From Xiheimicrobium sp033763395 (GTDB lineage: Bacteria > Myxococcota > Myxococcia > Myxococcales > Myxococcaceae): a stretch of DNA of 64,000 bases. The position numbers and the translations under genes were made by a program. Location: positions 152,897 to 216,896 of the forward strand of contig JANRKQ010000018.1 of NCBI GenBank assembly GCA_033763395.1, in the 5' to 3' direction. Numbering within the stretch: position 1 is the first letter of the stretch; every line of letters begins with the position of its first letter. Shown piece by piece: positions 8,963-17,916 of the stretch. The notes under the pieces are model-generated. The model worked only from the letters and a program-made list of their open reading frames with translations, was not told the DNA's origin and made no database searches.

Positions 8963-10717
8963 TCAGCTCGGGTCGCCCGAGCTGGGTGGCGGAGGTGGCG
9001 GCGGGGGTTCGGACGACGGCGCGGCACCTTCACCCGCCGGCGCTGCGGCGCCTTCGGCCCCGACCTGGCCTGGAGCTCCGTCGGGACGAGCGCCACCGCG
9101 ACGACGACGACGGCGGCGGCGGCGACGACGACGCCCACCTTCGCCCTGCGCGCCGGCGGCGTCACCACCCGCCGCGGCGTCAGCGCCCTCGGCCTCGGCG
9201 TCGTCTCCTTCGTCGTCATCGCCATCGTCGTCCGCGTCGTCACCCTCAGGGGCGACGGGCGCGCCAGACTCGGCCACGGCGGCGGGCTCGGCAGGCCCAC
9301 GCTCCTCGGGCTTCGCCTCGACCGCGGGCTCGCTCGGCGTCGACGACTCGGTGGGGCCGCCCTCGCGTCGCCCGTCACGGTCCTTCTGACGCTCCTCGCG
9401 GCGCTTGCTGGCCTCGTCAGCGTCGGCCTTCGCCTGATCGAAGAAGGCCTCGTCGACCTCGAAGAGCTCGACGCGCGTCACGTTCACGCCGACTTCACCC
9501 TCGAAGAACTTGTCGGCCAGGTGGTCGCCGCACCACAGCATCACCAGCGCGCCGCCGGCGGTGCCTTCGCTGCGCCCATCACCGCGCACCTCGCCCGGGC
9601 TCAAGAGCAGGCCGAGGTTCGCGCTGAGCTGGCCGACGTCGCGCCGCAGATCCTGCACCTGGCGCCGCTCGACGGGCTGCGCGCCCTTGAGGATGCGGAT
9701 CGCGAAGCGGAGCTCGAGGCTCCCGTCCTTCTTGCGGGCCGACAGCAGAGCCCCTTCCTTCGCGCGGCGGGCGACCTTCAGCTCGCGGAAGCCGTGCGCG
9801 TGCAGCAGCTTGACGCAGGCCTTCTCGAAGGTGCCGGTCTCGAGCTCGCCGAGCTTCTTGCGCAGCACCCGCGCCATGGCCTTGCGCGCGTCCTTGACGG
9901 TGGTCTTCGCGGTGTGGACGAGGGCGAGATCTTCGGGGCTGGGCGCGGCGAGGGCCGGGGCTTCGTCCTTCCGGCGCTGGGAGCGCAGCACCACGCGGCC
10001 GTTGTCGAACGGCAGGTTGGCGGCCTTGCAGAAGGCCTCCTGGGCCTGCAGCGGCAGCGGCGCGGACTCGGGCGGCGTGGTGTCGACCGACAGCTGCAGC
10101 TCGTTGGTCTCGGTGCGCAGCGCGGCGAACTGCGGGCGCCGGCCCTGGTCGAGCCGCTGCTGGTTGTCGTCGGCGAGCGCCTCGAGCAGCGAGAGCGTGC
10201 CGAGATCGTCGACGAGATCCCTCGCCTTGAGGCGCGCGATGAGCTCCGAGGGCACGAGGCCGCCGGCCTCCTGGAGCACCTCGAAGGCCACCTCGGCCAC
10301 GGGCGGGTACTTCTTGCGCTTGCCGTCGTCGTCGCGGCGATCGCGGCGGTTGCGCTCTGCCTGGCGACCGATGGCGCGCAGGTACTCGGCCCGGGGCTCC
10401 GGGTGCCGCTCGGTCGACCGGTACGGCGGCAGCCCCTCCTCGGGGTTCGGCTCGATGGTGCCGGTGACGGCGAGCGCGTCGGCGTCTTCGGTCAGCATCC
10501 AGTCCGAGAGCGCGAAGGTGTCGCGCGCCGTGACGACGAGCTTGCGCTCGCGCGACCGCTTGGCCTGCGCCGCCAGCCGCGCGAGCATCGTCTGCTCGGG
10601 CATCTTCCCGATGTGGCTCAAGAGGCCCTTGTCGAGCGACCGCCTGGTGATCTCCTGGTAATGCAACGGAGCGCCGGCCTCTTCCAGAACGCGCAGCGCC
10701 GCCTCGTAGAAAGTCAT
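8963..10717 (-). CDS. HARE-HTH protein with Mrr-like domain and poly-Arg tail
   Basis: A 584-residue, probably nucleic-acid-binding protein. Residues 1-75 match the HARE-HTH winged helix (RpoE-delta/ASXL type), opening MTFYEAALRVLEEAG. A second winged-helix-like unit lies at about 135-205 (VAFEVLQEAGGLVPSELIAR). About 330-460 resembles the Mrr-type restriction-endonuclease fold (FEKACVKLLHAHGFRELKV), but the usual Asp and Gln-x-Lys catalytic residues are not evident. The tail runs through an acidic stretch, twelve consecutive Arg and eight Pro. The start at 10717 is chosen because it opens the HARE domain and a promoter lies just upstream; a longer frame would begin upstream of that promoter. 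Confidence 0.8.
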   Translation of the reverse strand: MTFYEAALRVLEEAGAPLHYQEITRRSLDKGLLSHIGKMPEQTMLARLAAQAKRSRERKLVVTARDTFALSDWMLTEDADALAVTGTIEPNPEEGLPPYRSTERHPEPRAEYLRAIGRQAERNRRDRRDDDGKRKKYPPVAEVAFEVLQEAGGLVPSELIARLKARDLVDDLGTLSLLEALADDNQQRLDQGRRPQFAALRTETNELQLSVDTTPPESAPLPLQAQEAFCKAANLPFDNGRVVLRSQRRKDEAPALAAPSPEDLALVHTAKTTVKDARKAMARVLRKKLGELETGTFEKACVKLLHAHGFRELKVARRAKEGALLSARKKDGSLELRFAIRILKGAQPVERRQVQDLRRDVGQLSANLGLLLSPGEVRGDGRSEGTAGGALVMLWCGDHLADKFFEGEVGVNVTRVELFEVDEAFFDQAKADADEASKRREERQKDRDGRREGGPTESSTPSEPAVEAKPEERGPAEPAAVAESGAPVAPEGDDADDDGDDDEGDDAEAEGADAAAGGDAAGAQGEGGRRRRRRRRRRRRGGARPDGAPGQVGAEGAAAPAGEGAAPSSEPPPPPPPPSSGDPS

Positions 10718-10783
10718 TTCGAAAATCCCATCTTTCTTCAGCGAAATCGGGGGCTTCAAAGGAGCCCACACGAAGGGAGCGGC

Positions 10784-10812
10784 AAGGTACGCTCGTGGGT
10801 GCAGACAGTCAA
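10784..10812 (-). promoter_or_regulatory. Sigma-70-type promoter for the HARE-HTH gene
   Basis: On the minus strand TTGACT (10812-10807) and TACCTT (10789-10784) are separated by 17 bases. Transcription would begin near 10777, giving a leader of about 60 bases before the ATG at 10717. Confidence 0.5.
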
Positions 10813-10845
10813 CGATGGGCGACATGAACGTGGGGTGACGGGCCG

Positions 10846-12864
10846 GTGTTGATGCTGCGACTCGGGGAGGCCTGGCGGCGGGGGCAGACGGGCCTCAAGG
10901 ACCGCGTGTCGCTCGAGGTCGAGGGCGTCTCGCTCTTGCCCGCGCTGGACGAGGCCGATCTGGTGAGCTGGCTGTCGAGCTGGCTCAACGCGCTGAAGGC
11001 GCTGGTGGTGGACCGCGCGGCGACGGCCCAGGTGTCGGTCGAGGCGCCGTCGCTCGAGCTGTGCCTGTTGCGGCGGCCGGGCCTGACGCTGGAGCTGTCG
11101 GTGGTGGTGCTCGAGCCCGAGCCCCGCCGGGTGTCGGCGCCGGTGACGATCGATCTCGTCGAGCTCCGGTCGGCGATCGAGGCGGTGACGCGGGGGTTCT
11201 TGCGGGGTGCGGCCGAAGCGGGCGTTCCGCTCGAGACGGTGCTCTCGCTGGAGCGCACGCTGCGCGAAGCGACGGGCCGGGCGATCACCCCCTTCGCGAT
11301 GCAGCGAGACGAGCCGTGGCGCTTCGTCGAGCAGGCCGAGGGCGCGTCGATCGAGCTCGAAGATCGCGACGGCCGTACGCTGCTGGTCTCCCGCGGCGCA
11401 GGGAGCCTCTCGGCGCTGCTGACGGCCGGCGCGCTGCGCGTGGGAGGCACCACCTCGAGCCAACCGCCCTTCCTCGCGCTGATGGCGGCGGTGCGGAAGC
11501 GCCCGACGAAGGGCTTATGGGAGCTCGGGCTGGCGGTCTGCGCGGCGCTCCATGCGCGGCACGCGGGCTGGGCGACGAACGCGTGGGTCGACGCCCTCTT
11601 CGTCCGGTGCACCGAGGGGCTCGCCTCGATCCGCCCGCCGAAGCCCGATGTGTCGCCTGCTCCGCCGCCGCGCGCGTCAGCGCCACGCGCCGAGGAGCCA
11701 CTCTCGGCCGTCGGGACGCCCCGACGGGTCACCCTCACGCCCCGCTGGTCGCGGCCGGTCGCGCTGGGAGAGACCCGCGGGCGCCTCGCGCTCGGTCGCA
11801 AGCAGGTGCTCGTCCATGCGGCGCACGCGGCGCAGCTCTTCAGCCTCGCGGGCAAGGAGCTGCGCCGGGCCTACGCGCCGCGGGGCGTGGCGGCGGACGC
11901 CGATGGCCTCGTGCTCCTCGCCACGGAAGAGAGGCTCTCGTGTTTCGTCGGCGACGAGCCGTCTGCCCGGTGGCTGCGACATGACGGTGGCCTGCGCGTC
12001 GGCCCCGACGTCCTTCGAACCGGGGATGGCCGTCTGCTGACCCGAATGGGCGGGCGCGGCGTCGTGGCGCTCGAGGCGATGACTGGGCGCGAGGCCTGGC
12101 GCTTCGATCCGCCGCGGGCGCAGCGCTCGGCCTTCGTGGAGCTGGGCGCGCGCCTGGTAATCGGCACCGACGCGGGCGATCTCTTTGGCGTCGATCTGGC
12201 CGACGGGCAGGTGCGCTTCCGCATCAAGGGGCCGCTGGCGAGCCCGTGGCCGGTGGCGGCGCTCCAGCGTGACGCGATCGCCGTGTTGACGCAGTCGACG
12301 CAGACGGTGGTGGCGCGTTTCGCCGCGCTCGCGGGGGGATCGGCGGCGCAGGCTGGCGCAGTGTCGTGGACGCGTCCGCTCCCGCTCGAGGCCGCCGCAC
12401 CGCCAGTCGTGTCGCGCGGCCGCCTCTTCGTGGCGGGTCGGAGCGAGGGCCGGGGCGCGGTCGCGTGCCTGTCGGGCAAGGGCGACGTGTTGTGGCTGAG
12501 GCCGGTCCCGTTGGACGGGGCGTCGATCGCCCTGGCGCCTTACGAGCGGGGCGTCATCGCGAACGATGCCCGGGGCGCGGCGGTGCGGCTCCTGCCCGAT
12601 GGTGAGCCTTCCTGGGTGCTGGGCGGGCTGGAAGATGCGATCGCCCCACGGCTGTCGCCGCGGCTCGCGAAAGGCGTCCTCATCGTCCCCGGCGCCTCGA
12701 TCCGTCTGGTCGATCCCGCCTCGGGGCGTGTGGTCGCGGGAACGCCTCCGACGCCCGAGCTGACCGACTTCGGCGTGGGGCGCGGACTGAGCCTGTACAC
12801 GTATGTCGAAGCGGGCACCCTCACCTGCTTCGAGCCCGGCGCCGTGTTGAGCGTCGTCGGCTGA
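10846..12864 (+). CDS. PQQ-like beta-propeller protein, probably cytoplasmic
   Basis: A 672-residue protein with no signal peptide or membrane segment. The N-terminal ~260 residues are an uncharacterised alpha/beta region (SWLSSWLNALKALVVDRAAT and others). After a Pro/Ala linker (PAPPPRASAPRAEEP), residues about 300-670 consist of repeated propeller blades such as VVALEAMTGREAWRFDPP, LFGVDLADGQVRFRIKGP and VACLSGKGDVLWLRPVPL. These resemble the PQQ-like repeats of BamB. The start is GTG at 10846, with an ATG two codons on. It diverges from the HARE-HTH gene across about 130 bases. Function unknown; a sensor or scaffold is plausible. Confidence 0.8.
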   Translation: MLMLRLGEAWRRGQTGLKDRVSLEVEGVSLLPALDEADLVSWLSSWLNALKALVVDRAATAQVSVEAPSLELCLLRRPGLTLELSVVVLEPEPRRVSAPVTIDLVELRSAIEAVTRGFLRGAAEAGVPLETVLSLERTLREATGRAITPFAMQRDEPWRFVEQAEGASIELEDRDGRTLLVSRGAGSLSALLTAGALRVGGTTSSQPPFLALMAAVRKRPTKGLWELGLAVCAALHARHAGWATNAWVDALFVRCTEGLASIRPPKPDVSPAPPPRASAPRAEEPLSAVGTPRRVTLTPRWSRPVALGETRGRLALGRKQVLVHAAHAAQLFSLAGKELRRAYAPRGVAADADGLVLLATEERLSCFVGDEPSARWLRHDGGLRVGPDVLRTGDGRLLTRMGGRGVVALEAMTGREAWRFDPPRAQRSAFVELGARLVIGTDAGDLFGVDLADGQVRFRIKGPLASPWPVAALQRDAIAVLTQSTQTVVARFAALAGGSAAQAGAVSWTRPLPLEAAAPPVVSRGRLFVAGRSEGRGAVACLSGKGDVLWLRPVPLDGASIALAPYERGVIANDARGAAVRLLPDGEPSWVLGGLEDAIAPRLSPRLAKGVLIVPGASIRLVDPASGRVVAGTPPTPELTDFGVGRGLSLYTYVEAGTLTCFEPGAVLSVVG

Positions 12865-13046
12865 GTCTGGGGCTCCAATTCAAGAAACCGAATGATTTCA
12901 GGCAATTCTTGCGGAGTTGTGGCCGCAAGCAGACACCACCGCGCGGCTCGGCGACGAGCTGGCTCCGGGAACCCGTGAGAACTGCGTCGGTCCGCACGTG
13001 GTGCAGGCGTTGCTCTGGCGTCGCGTCTCTCCAGGAGCCCCCGCCC

Positions 13047-15491
13047 GTGACCCAGCTCACCCTTCGTTCGTTGCTCGTGTCGTCTGTGCTCACCCTCGCC
13101 GCCTGCATGGGCGTGGCTGAACCCTCGAATCCGGAGGGGGTGGGAGGGGGCGGCGCAGGTGTCGGAGCGGCAGGGGGAGGCACGGCGGCAGGCGGCGGAG
13201 AGGCCGGAGGAAGCGCGGCGGGTGGTGAGACGGCGGGTGGCAGTGCGGCTGGCGGCGATGCTGCGGGTGGCAGCGCGGCGGGCGGAGATGCTGCGGGTGG
13301 CAGTGCAGCGGGTGGGAGCGCAGCGGGCGGAAGCGCGGCTGGTGGAAGCGCGGCTGGTGGAAGCGCGGCTGGTGGAAGTGCCGCTGGTGGAAGTGCCGCT
13401 GGTGGAAGTGCCGCTGGTGGAAGCGCGGCTGGTGGAAGTGCCGCTGGCGGAAGCGCGGCTGGTGGAAGCGCAGCGGGCGGAAGTGCGGCGGGTGGAAGCG
13501 CGGCTGGCGGGTCAGCAGGCGGGGCGCCCCTGCCGGTCACCCTGCGCGTCGTCGGCGGCGCCGCGCAGACGGGGCCAGTCGATGAGGTTCTCCCGCAACC
13601 CCTTCGGGTGAGCGTCGAGCGCAACGGCCAGCCCGTCGCGGGAGCCACGGTGAACTTCACCCCCACCACCGGCTCCGGGAACCTTCAGTTCACCGCGGCC
13701 ACCACGGGCACCGACGGCATCGCCAGCTCAGGCACGTGGACGCTGGGCATCCGGGTCGGCACCCACACCGTCACGGCGACGTCGCTCGGAGCCACCGCTC
13801 CGCTCTCGATCTCGGCCACGGCTACACCGAACGCCCCCATCCGCACCTCGGCCGCGGCGGGCGCGTCGCAGAGTGCACCGGTGAATACGACGGTGCCGAT
13901 CGCTCCGGCGATGCGCATCACCGATCGCCACGACAACCCCGTCGCCGGGCTCACGGTCACCTTCCTCGTGCTGGAAGGCGGCGGGTCGATCACCGGCAGC
14001 ACCACGGCGATGACGGATTCCATGGGCGTGGCGACGGTGAGCGGGTGGCGGGTGGGCGCGACGCCGGGGATCAACCGACTCCGCGGCGAGTACCCCGGGA
14101 TTCCGCCCGTCGAGTTCGCGGCCACCGGCACCGCCGTCGGCATGGACGCGATGACGATTCACGAGGGCAACCTGCAGACGGCGAACGTGTCGTCTCCGGT
14201 CAGCGTTCGCCCGGCCGTGCGCATCGTCGACGGGCAGAACATGCCGATCGCAGGCCGCTCGGTGACGTTCTCGGTGGTCGCGGGCGGCGGCACGGTGACG
14301 ATGGCCACGGTGACGACGGACGCGATGGGCATCGGGCGGGTGGGCGAATGGCGGCTCGGCGCCACCGCGGGCATGAATCGGCTGCGCGCGACGTCGGGCA
14401 CGCTCCCGGCCGTCGAGTTCACCGCCACCGCGCTCGCGACCGGAGCCCCCACCCTGCTGCGCACCGTGCTGCACCAGAACCTCGCCCGCCCGTGGGATCT
14501 CGCCTTCACGCCCGACGGCGCGATGATCTTCACGCTGCGCGGCGGCGACATTCGCGTGGTGCCTCCGGGCCAGACGACGCACCAGCTGCTCCACCGGCCC
14601 GCCGACGTCATCGCCCAGGATCAGAGCGGCATGCTGGGCATCGCCATCGACCCGAACTGGGCGAACGAGCGCTTCATCTACGTCTTCATGGCCTCGCGGC
14701 CGCAAGGCACGACGACCACCGACAACCGCGTGGTGCGCTTCCGCGTCAACGCCACGTGGAACGGCGTCACCGACCGGCAGGAGCTGCTGACGGGCATCGC
14801 GTACACCGGCGGCGCGCACTCGGGTGGCCGCCTGCGCTTCGGGCCCGACGGGAACCTGTGGATCACCACCGGCGACAACCGGCTCCCCCGCGTGCCGCAG
14901 GACTTGATGTCGCTGGGCTCGAAGGTGCTGCGCATCACGAAGACGGGGCAGATCCCCACGGGCAACATGCCGGCGCCTGCTCGACCGGCGATCTACTCAT
15001 TCGGCTTCCGCAACCCGCAGGGCATCACCTTCCGGGCGAACGGTGACGCCTACCTGTGCGAGCACGGCCCGAACTCGGACGACGAGGTGACGCGGCTGGT
15101 GCCGGGCGGCAACGGCGGGTGGGATCCCGTCGACCCGAGCGGGAGCCAGACGTACTGGGGCTACAACGGCACCGTCATGACGGACCTCACCAAGTTCGCC
15201 TCGGCGATGCGGCCCACCTGGGCGCTGGCCGACTCGATGGGCATGGCGGGCTGCACGTTCCTCTCAGGCGCGCAGTGGCGCGACTGGGACGGCGCGCTGG
15301 CGGTCGGCATCATGGGCGGCGAGCGCATCTACATTCTCCGGCTCAACCAGGCCGGAGACATGCTCACGCACACGCCGGTGAACCTGCCGCAGAACGCACG
15401 CATTCGAACCCTCGTCCAGGGCCCCGATGGCTTGCTCTACGCGGCGACCGACAGCGACTCGGGGCAGATCTGGCGTCTGACCCCGCAGTGA
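13047..15491 (+). CDS. Lipoprotein with GGSAA repeats, Ig-like domains and sugar-dehydrogenase propeller
   Basis: An 814-residue surface lipoprotein candidate. From a GTG start, the signal peptide LLVSSVLTLAAC carries the lipidated Cys at about 18. A flexible stalk of about 20 GGSAA-type pentapeptides follows, then three tandem bacterial Ig-like domains (each with NxPVAGxxVxF and a GxWxLG ending). The C-terminal ~340 residues are a glucose/sorbosone dehydrogenase-type propeller, showing GGAHSGGRLRFGPDGNLW, SFGFRNPQG and CEHGPNSDDE. Such propellers bind PQQ and oxidise sugars, though many surface versions lack proven activity. A Shine-Dalgarno AGGAG lies upstream of the GTG. It converges with the next gene, four bases apart. 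Confidence 0.88.
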   Translation: MTQLTLRSLLVSSVLTLAACMGVAEPSNPEGVGGGGAGVGAAGGGTAAGGGEAGGSAAGGETAGGSAAGGDAAGGSAAGGDAAGGSAAGGSAAGGSAAGGSAAGGSAAGGSAAGGSAAGGSAAGGSAAGGSAAGGSAAGGSAAGGSAAGGSAAGGSAGGAPLPVTLRVVGGAAQTGPVDEVLPQPLRVSVERNGQPVAGATVNFTPTTGSGNLQFTAATTGTDGIASSGTWTLGIRVGTHTVTATSLGATAPLSISATATPNAPIRTSAAAGASQSAPVNTTVPIAPAMRITDRHDNPVAGLTVTFLVLEGGGSITGSTTAMTDSMGVATVSGWRVGATPGINRLRGEYPGIPPVEFAATGTAVGMDAMTIHEGNLQTANVSSPVSVRPAVRIVDGQNMPIAGRSVTFSVVAGGGTVTMATVTTDAMGIGRVGEWRLGATAGMNRLRATSGTLPAVEFTATALATGAPTLLRTVLHQNLARPWDLAFTPDGAMIFTLRGGDIRVVPPGQTTHQLLHRPADVIAQDQSGMLGIAIDPNWANERFIYVFMASRPQGTTTTDNRVVRFRVNATWNGVTDRQELLTGIAYTGGAHSGGRLRFGPDGNLWITTGDNRLPRVPQDLMSLGSKVLRITKTGQIPTGNMPAPARPAIYSFGFRNPQGITFRANGDAYLCEHGPNSDDEVTRLVPGGNGGWDPVDPSGSQTYWGYNGTVMTDLTKFASAMRPTWALADSMGMAGCTFLSGAQWRDWDGALAVGIMGGERIYILRLNQAGDMLTHTPVNLPQNARIRTLVQGPDGLLYAATDSDSGQIWRLTPQ
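13204..13516 (+). repeat. 15-bp minisatellite coding GGSAA pentapeptides
   Basis: About twenty tandem 15-base units encode Gly-Gly-Ser-Ala-Ala, with GGETA and GGDAA variants near the 5' end. Central units are nearly identical at DNA level (GGTGGAAGTGCCGCT type), which favours copy-number change by slippage without a frameshift. Confidence 0.9.
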
Positions 15492-15495
15492 CGCC

Positions 15496-16431
15496 CTACT
15501 TCTTGGCCTGCTTGCTCGGGTCGATCTCTTCCTCGGGGCGAATCGACTCCTGCGCGCCCTTCCACGTCTCGCCCGGGGCGAGCTTCCAGTCGGCGGGCAC
15601 TTCGCCCTTCCACAGGTAGTTCGCGTTGATGTCGCCGCCCGACGGGCTGCGGGCCGAGATCGTCCACGAGATCTCGGCCGTCTTCGTCTCGGGCGGGAGC
15701 TTGTCGATGTCGTACGAGCCGAACACCACCATCGAGGGGAAGAACTTCATGTAGCGCTCGGGCCAGTCGACGCGGCCGTTTGGGCCACCGTCACCGGGGA
15801 TCTCGGCGATCAACTTCCCCTTCTCGTCGAAGAGCTTCCAGTTGAACTTGAAGTTGCCGTTGGTGACGACGCGGCGCACCTTCTTCTCGTCGACGCGCTC
15901 CTCGCGGGGCAGGCCCCAGGCGACGACGGGCATGTGAATCTGATCGCCCTTCGAGTCCGCCGAGAGGATGTCGAGGCGCACGCCGTTCGAGGTCGCCGAC
16001 CACCAGGTGGAGTAGCTGCCGCCCTTCATGGTGTCCCACAGCTTGCGGGTGGCCTCGTAGGCGGCCTTCTTGTCGGCCGAGCGGTCCTTCGTGGGGCCCG
16101 ACTCGTACTCGGTGAACTGGCTCTTCTTGCCGGACTTCTCTTCGAGCTCGAGCAGGTAGTCGTCGAAGTTGCGGTTGAGGCGGAACTCGTTGACGTGCTC
16201 GTTGACCTCCTTGAAGTACCAGCGGAGGAACGTGTTGACCTCGTCGTTGTACGCCTTCTGCTCGGGGATGTTGCGGATCCACGCGACCCGCTCGAGGTAC
16301 TCCTGGCGCAGCTTCGCCGCGGCCAGCTCGCGCTTGGTCTCGGTCGTCTTCTCTTCCCACTTCCGCATCGTGAAGACGATGCCGACGATCACGAAGACGA
16401 CCGCGACGATGATGCCGAAATAGCGCTTCAT
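15496..16431 (-). CDS. Membrane-anchored conserved hypothetical protein
   Basis: A 311-residue protein with one N-terminal membrane anchor (YFGIIVAVVFVIVGIVFTM, residues 4-22). A charged helical region follows (KRELAAAKLRQEYLERVAW), then a larger soluble domain that should lie outside the membrane. The motifs WTISARSPSGGDINANYLW and WPERYMKFFPSMVVFGSYD suggest a beta-rich domain. No enzymatic motif is recognised. It converges with the repeat lipoprotein and diverges from udk. I do not recognise the family. Confidence 0.78.
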   Translation of the reverse strand: MKRYFGIIVAVVFVIVGIVFTMRKWEEKTTETKRELAAAKLRQEYLERVAWIRNIPEQKAYNDEVNTFLRWYFKEVNEHVNEFRLNRNFDDYLLELEEKSGKKSQFTEYESGPTKDRSADKKAAYEATRKLWDTMKGGSYSTWWSATSNGVRLDILSADSKGDQIHMPVVAWGLPREERVDEKKVRRVVTNGNFKFNWKLFDEKGKLIAEIPGDGGPNGRVDWPERYMKFFPSMVVFGSYDIDKLPPETKTAEISWTISARSPSGGDINANYLWKGEVPADWKLAPGETWKGAQESIRPEEEIDPSKQAKK

Positions 16432-16528
16432 GGGCCTTGGGGCTCCTTGCTGGGGACGGCGGCGTCATAGGTTGTCGCAGGGTTGACCACAAGAGACAGC
16501 GGGCCCTCGTGCTTGTAAGGCCGCGCCC

Positions 16529-17149
16529 ATGGCGCTCGTGGTTGGCATCGCCGGCGGAACGGCCTCGGGGAAGACGACGGTCGCGCGGAAGCTGCACGAG
16601 GCGCTGGAATCGACCGGCGTCTCGTTCATCGATCAAGACTCGTACTACCGCGATCTCGCGCACCTCACCCCCGAGGAGCGCCGTGAGGTGAACTTCGATC
16701 ACCCCGACGCGTTCGACGTCGAGCTGCTGCTGACGCACCTCAAGGCGCTCAAGGCCGGCACGTCGGTCGACAAGCCGGTCTACGACTTCGTCGAGTCGAC
16801 GCGCTCGGGCCGCACCACGACGGTCCAGCCAGCCGAGCTGATCCTCGTCGAGGGCATTCTGGTGCTGCACATGGAGGCGGTGCGCAAGGAGCTCGACGTG
16901 CGAATCTTCGTCGAGACCGAAGACGACGTGCGCATCATTCGGCGCCTCACGCGCGACATCAAGGAGCGCGGCCGCGACTTCGATCACGTGGTGAGCCAGT
17001 ACTTCCGGCACGTGCGCCCGATGCACCTCGCCTTCATCGAGCCCTCGAAGCGCTGGGCCGACATCGTGGTGCCGCACGGCGGGAACAACGACATCGCCAT
17101 CGACATGCTTGTGGGCGCGCTCAAGTCGCGGCTGGTGAAGCGGCGCTGA
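16529..17149 (+). CDS. udk: Uridine kinase
   Basis: Phosphorylates uridine and cytidine with ATP or GTP for pyrimidine salvage. The 206-residue protein has the P-loop GGTASGKTT at 9-17, the substrate region DQDSYYRDL at about 37-45, NFDHPDAFD, and PVYDF for the nucleoside. The lid contains RLTRDIKERGRD. Length and motif order fit bacterial Udk. It converges with the phosphodiesterase gene ten bases downstream. Confidence 0.95.
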   Translation: MALVVGIAGGTASGKTTVARKLHEALESTGVSFIDQDSYYRDLAHLTPEERREVNFDHPDAFDVELLLTHLKALKAGTSVDKPVYDFVESTRSGRTTTVQPAELILVEGILVLHMEAVRKELDVRIFVETEDDVRIIRRLTRDIKERGRDFDHVVSQYFRHVRPMHLAFIEPSKRWADIVVPHGGNNDIAIDMLVGALKSRLVKRR

Positions 17150-17159
17150 GGGCCCTGTT

Positions 17160-17915
17160 TTAGAACTCGAAGCGCTCGCCCTCTTCGCACACGTGCACGG
17201 GCATGGCCTTCACCTCGCGCTTGAGCACGTCCACGAAGGCGGGCTTGAGGTGGTACAGCAGCACCTCGCAGTCACGGCGATCGAACTTGTCGAGCTCGGC
17301 GAGCATCGTCTGGGGCGTAAAGTGGCCCGAGATGTCGGCGAGGGCCTGCAGCGCGTTGGGGAAGCTCGTCTCGAGCAGGAGCAGCTTCACGTCGTCGCGC
17401 TTGTTGAGCACCTTCCAGAAGGCCTCGGTGGGCCCGGTGTCGCCCGACATGGCCATCGCCGTGTGGCCGTCCGAGATGACGAAGCCGCAGGACTCGACCG
17501 GGTGGGTCACCGGCACCGACTTCACCGTGTAGGGGCCGATCTTCACCGTCGCGCCGCTCTTGAACGACTTGAGGCGGTAGACGGGCGCCTTCGCGGTGGG
17601 GATCCGCGTGAAGTCGGGCCACAGCACGTTGTTGAAGAGGTTCTCGCGCAGCGTCTCGATGCACTCGGTGTTGGCCCAGATCGTCACCGGGCTGTCGCGG
17701 CGGCCCACCAGCACGTCGGCCAGCAGCGGCAGATCCTTCACGTGATCGAAGTGGCTGTGCGTGAGCAGCACGTGATCGATCTTCACCAGCTCGTCGAGCG
17801 GCAGCGTCGAGGTGAGCGCGCCGGCGTCGAGCGCCAGCACGCCGTCGACGAGGAAGCACGTGCTGCGACAGCCCGGCAGCTCACCGCCATGAGGGCCCAG
17901 CACCTGGAGCTGCAC
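17160..17915 (-). CDS. Class II 3',5'-cyclic nucleotide phosphodiesterase, metallo-beta-lactamase fold
   Basis: A 251-residue hydrolase expected to degrade cAMP. It opens with the class II phosphodiesterase N-terminus MQLQVLGPHGGELPGCRST. The binuclear zinc motif is THSHFDH, residues 52-58 (His53, His55, Asp57, His58), with later metal ligands in PVTHPVESCG and SGDTGPT. Related enzymes are yeast Pde1 and bacterial CpdP-type proteins. Its start lies one base from the stop of the CRP-like gene and the cyclase is upstream of that, supporting a cyclic-nucleotide substrate. cAMP rather than cGMP is inferred from the cyclase. Confidence 0.85.
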   Translation of the reverse strand: MQLQVLGPHGGELPGCRSTCFLVDGVLALDAGALTSTLPLDELVKIDHVLLTHSHFDHVKDLPLLADVLVGRRDSPVTIWANTECIETLRENLFNNVLWPDFTRIPTAKAPVYRLKSFKSGATVKIGPYTVKSVPVTHPVESCGFVISDGHTAMAMSGDTGPTEAFWKVLNKRDDVKLLLLETSFPNALQALADISGHFTPQTMLAELDKFDRRDCEVLLYHLKPAFVDVLKREVKAMPVHVCEEGERFEF

Positions 17916-17916
17916 G

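Noticed and set aside
8249..10852. An 867-codon plus-strand frame opposite the HARE-HTH gene
   Set aside because: Low-complexity Arg/Leu/Glu composition typical of antisense high-GC frames; the minus-strand protein has clear domains and a promoter.
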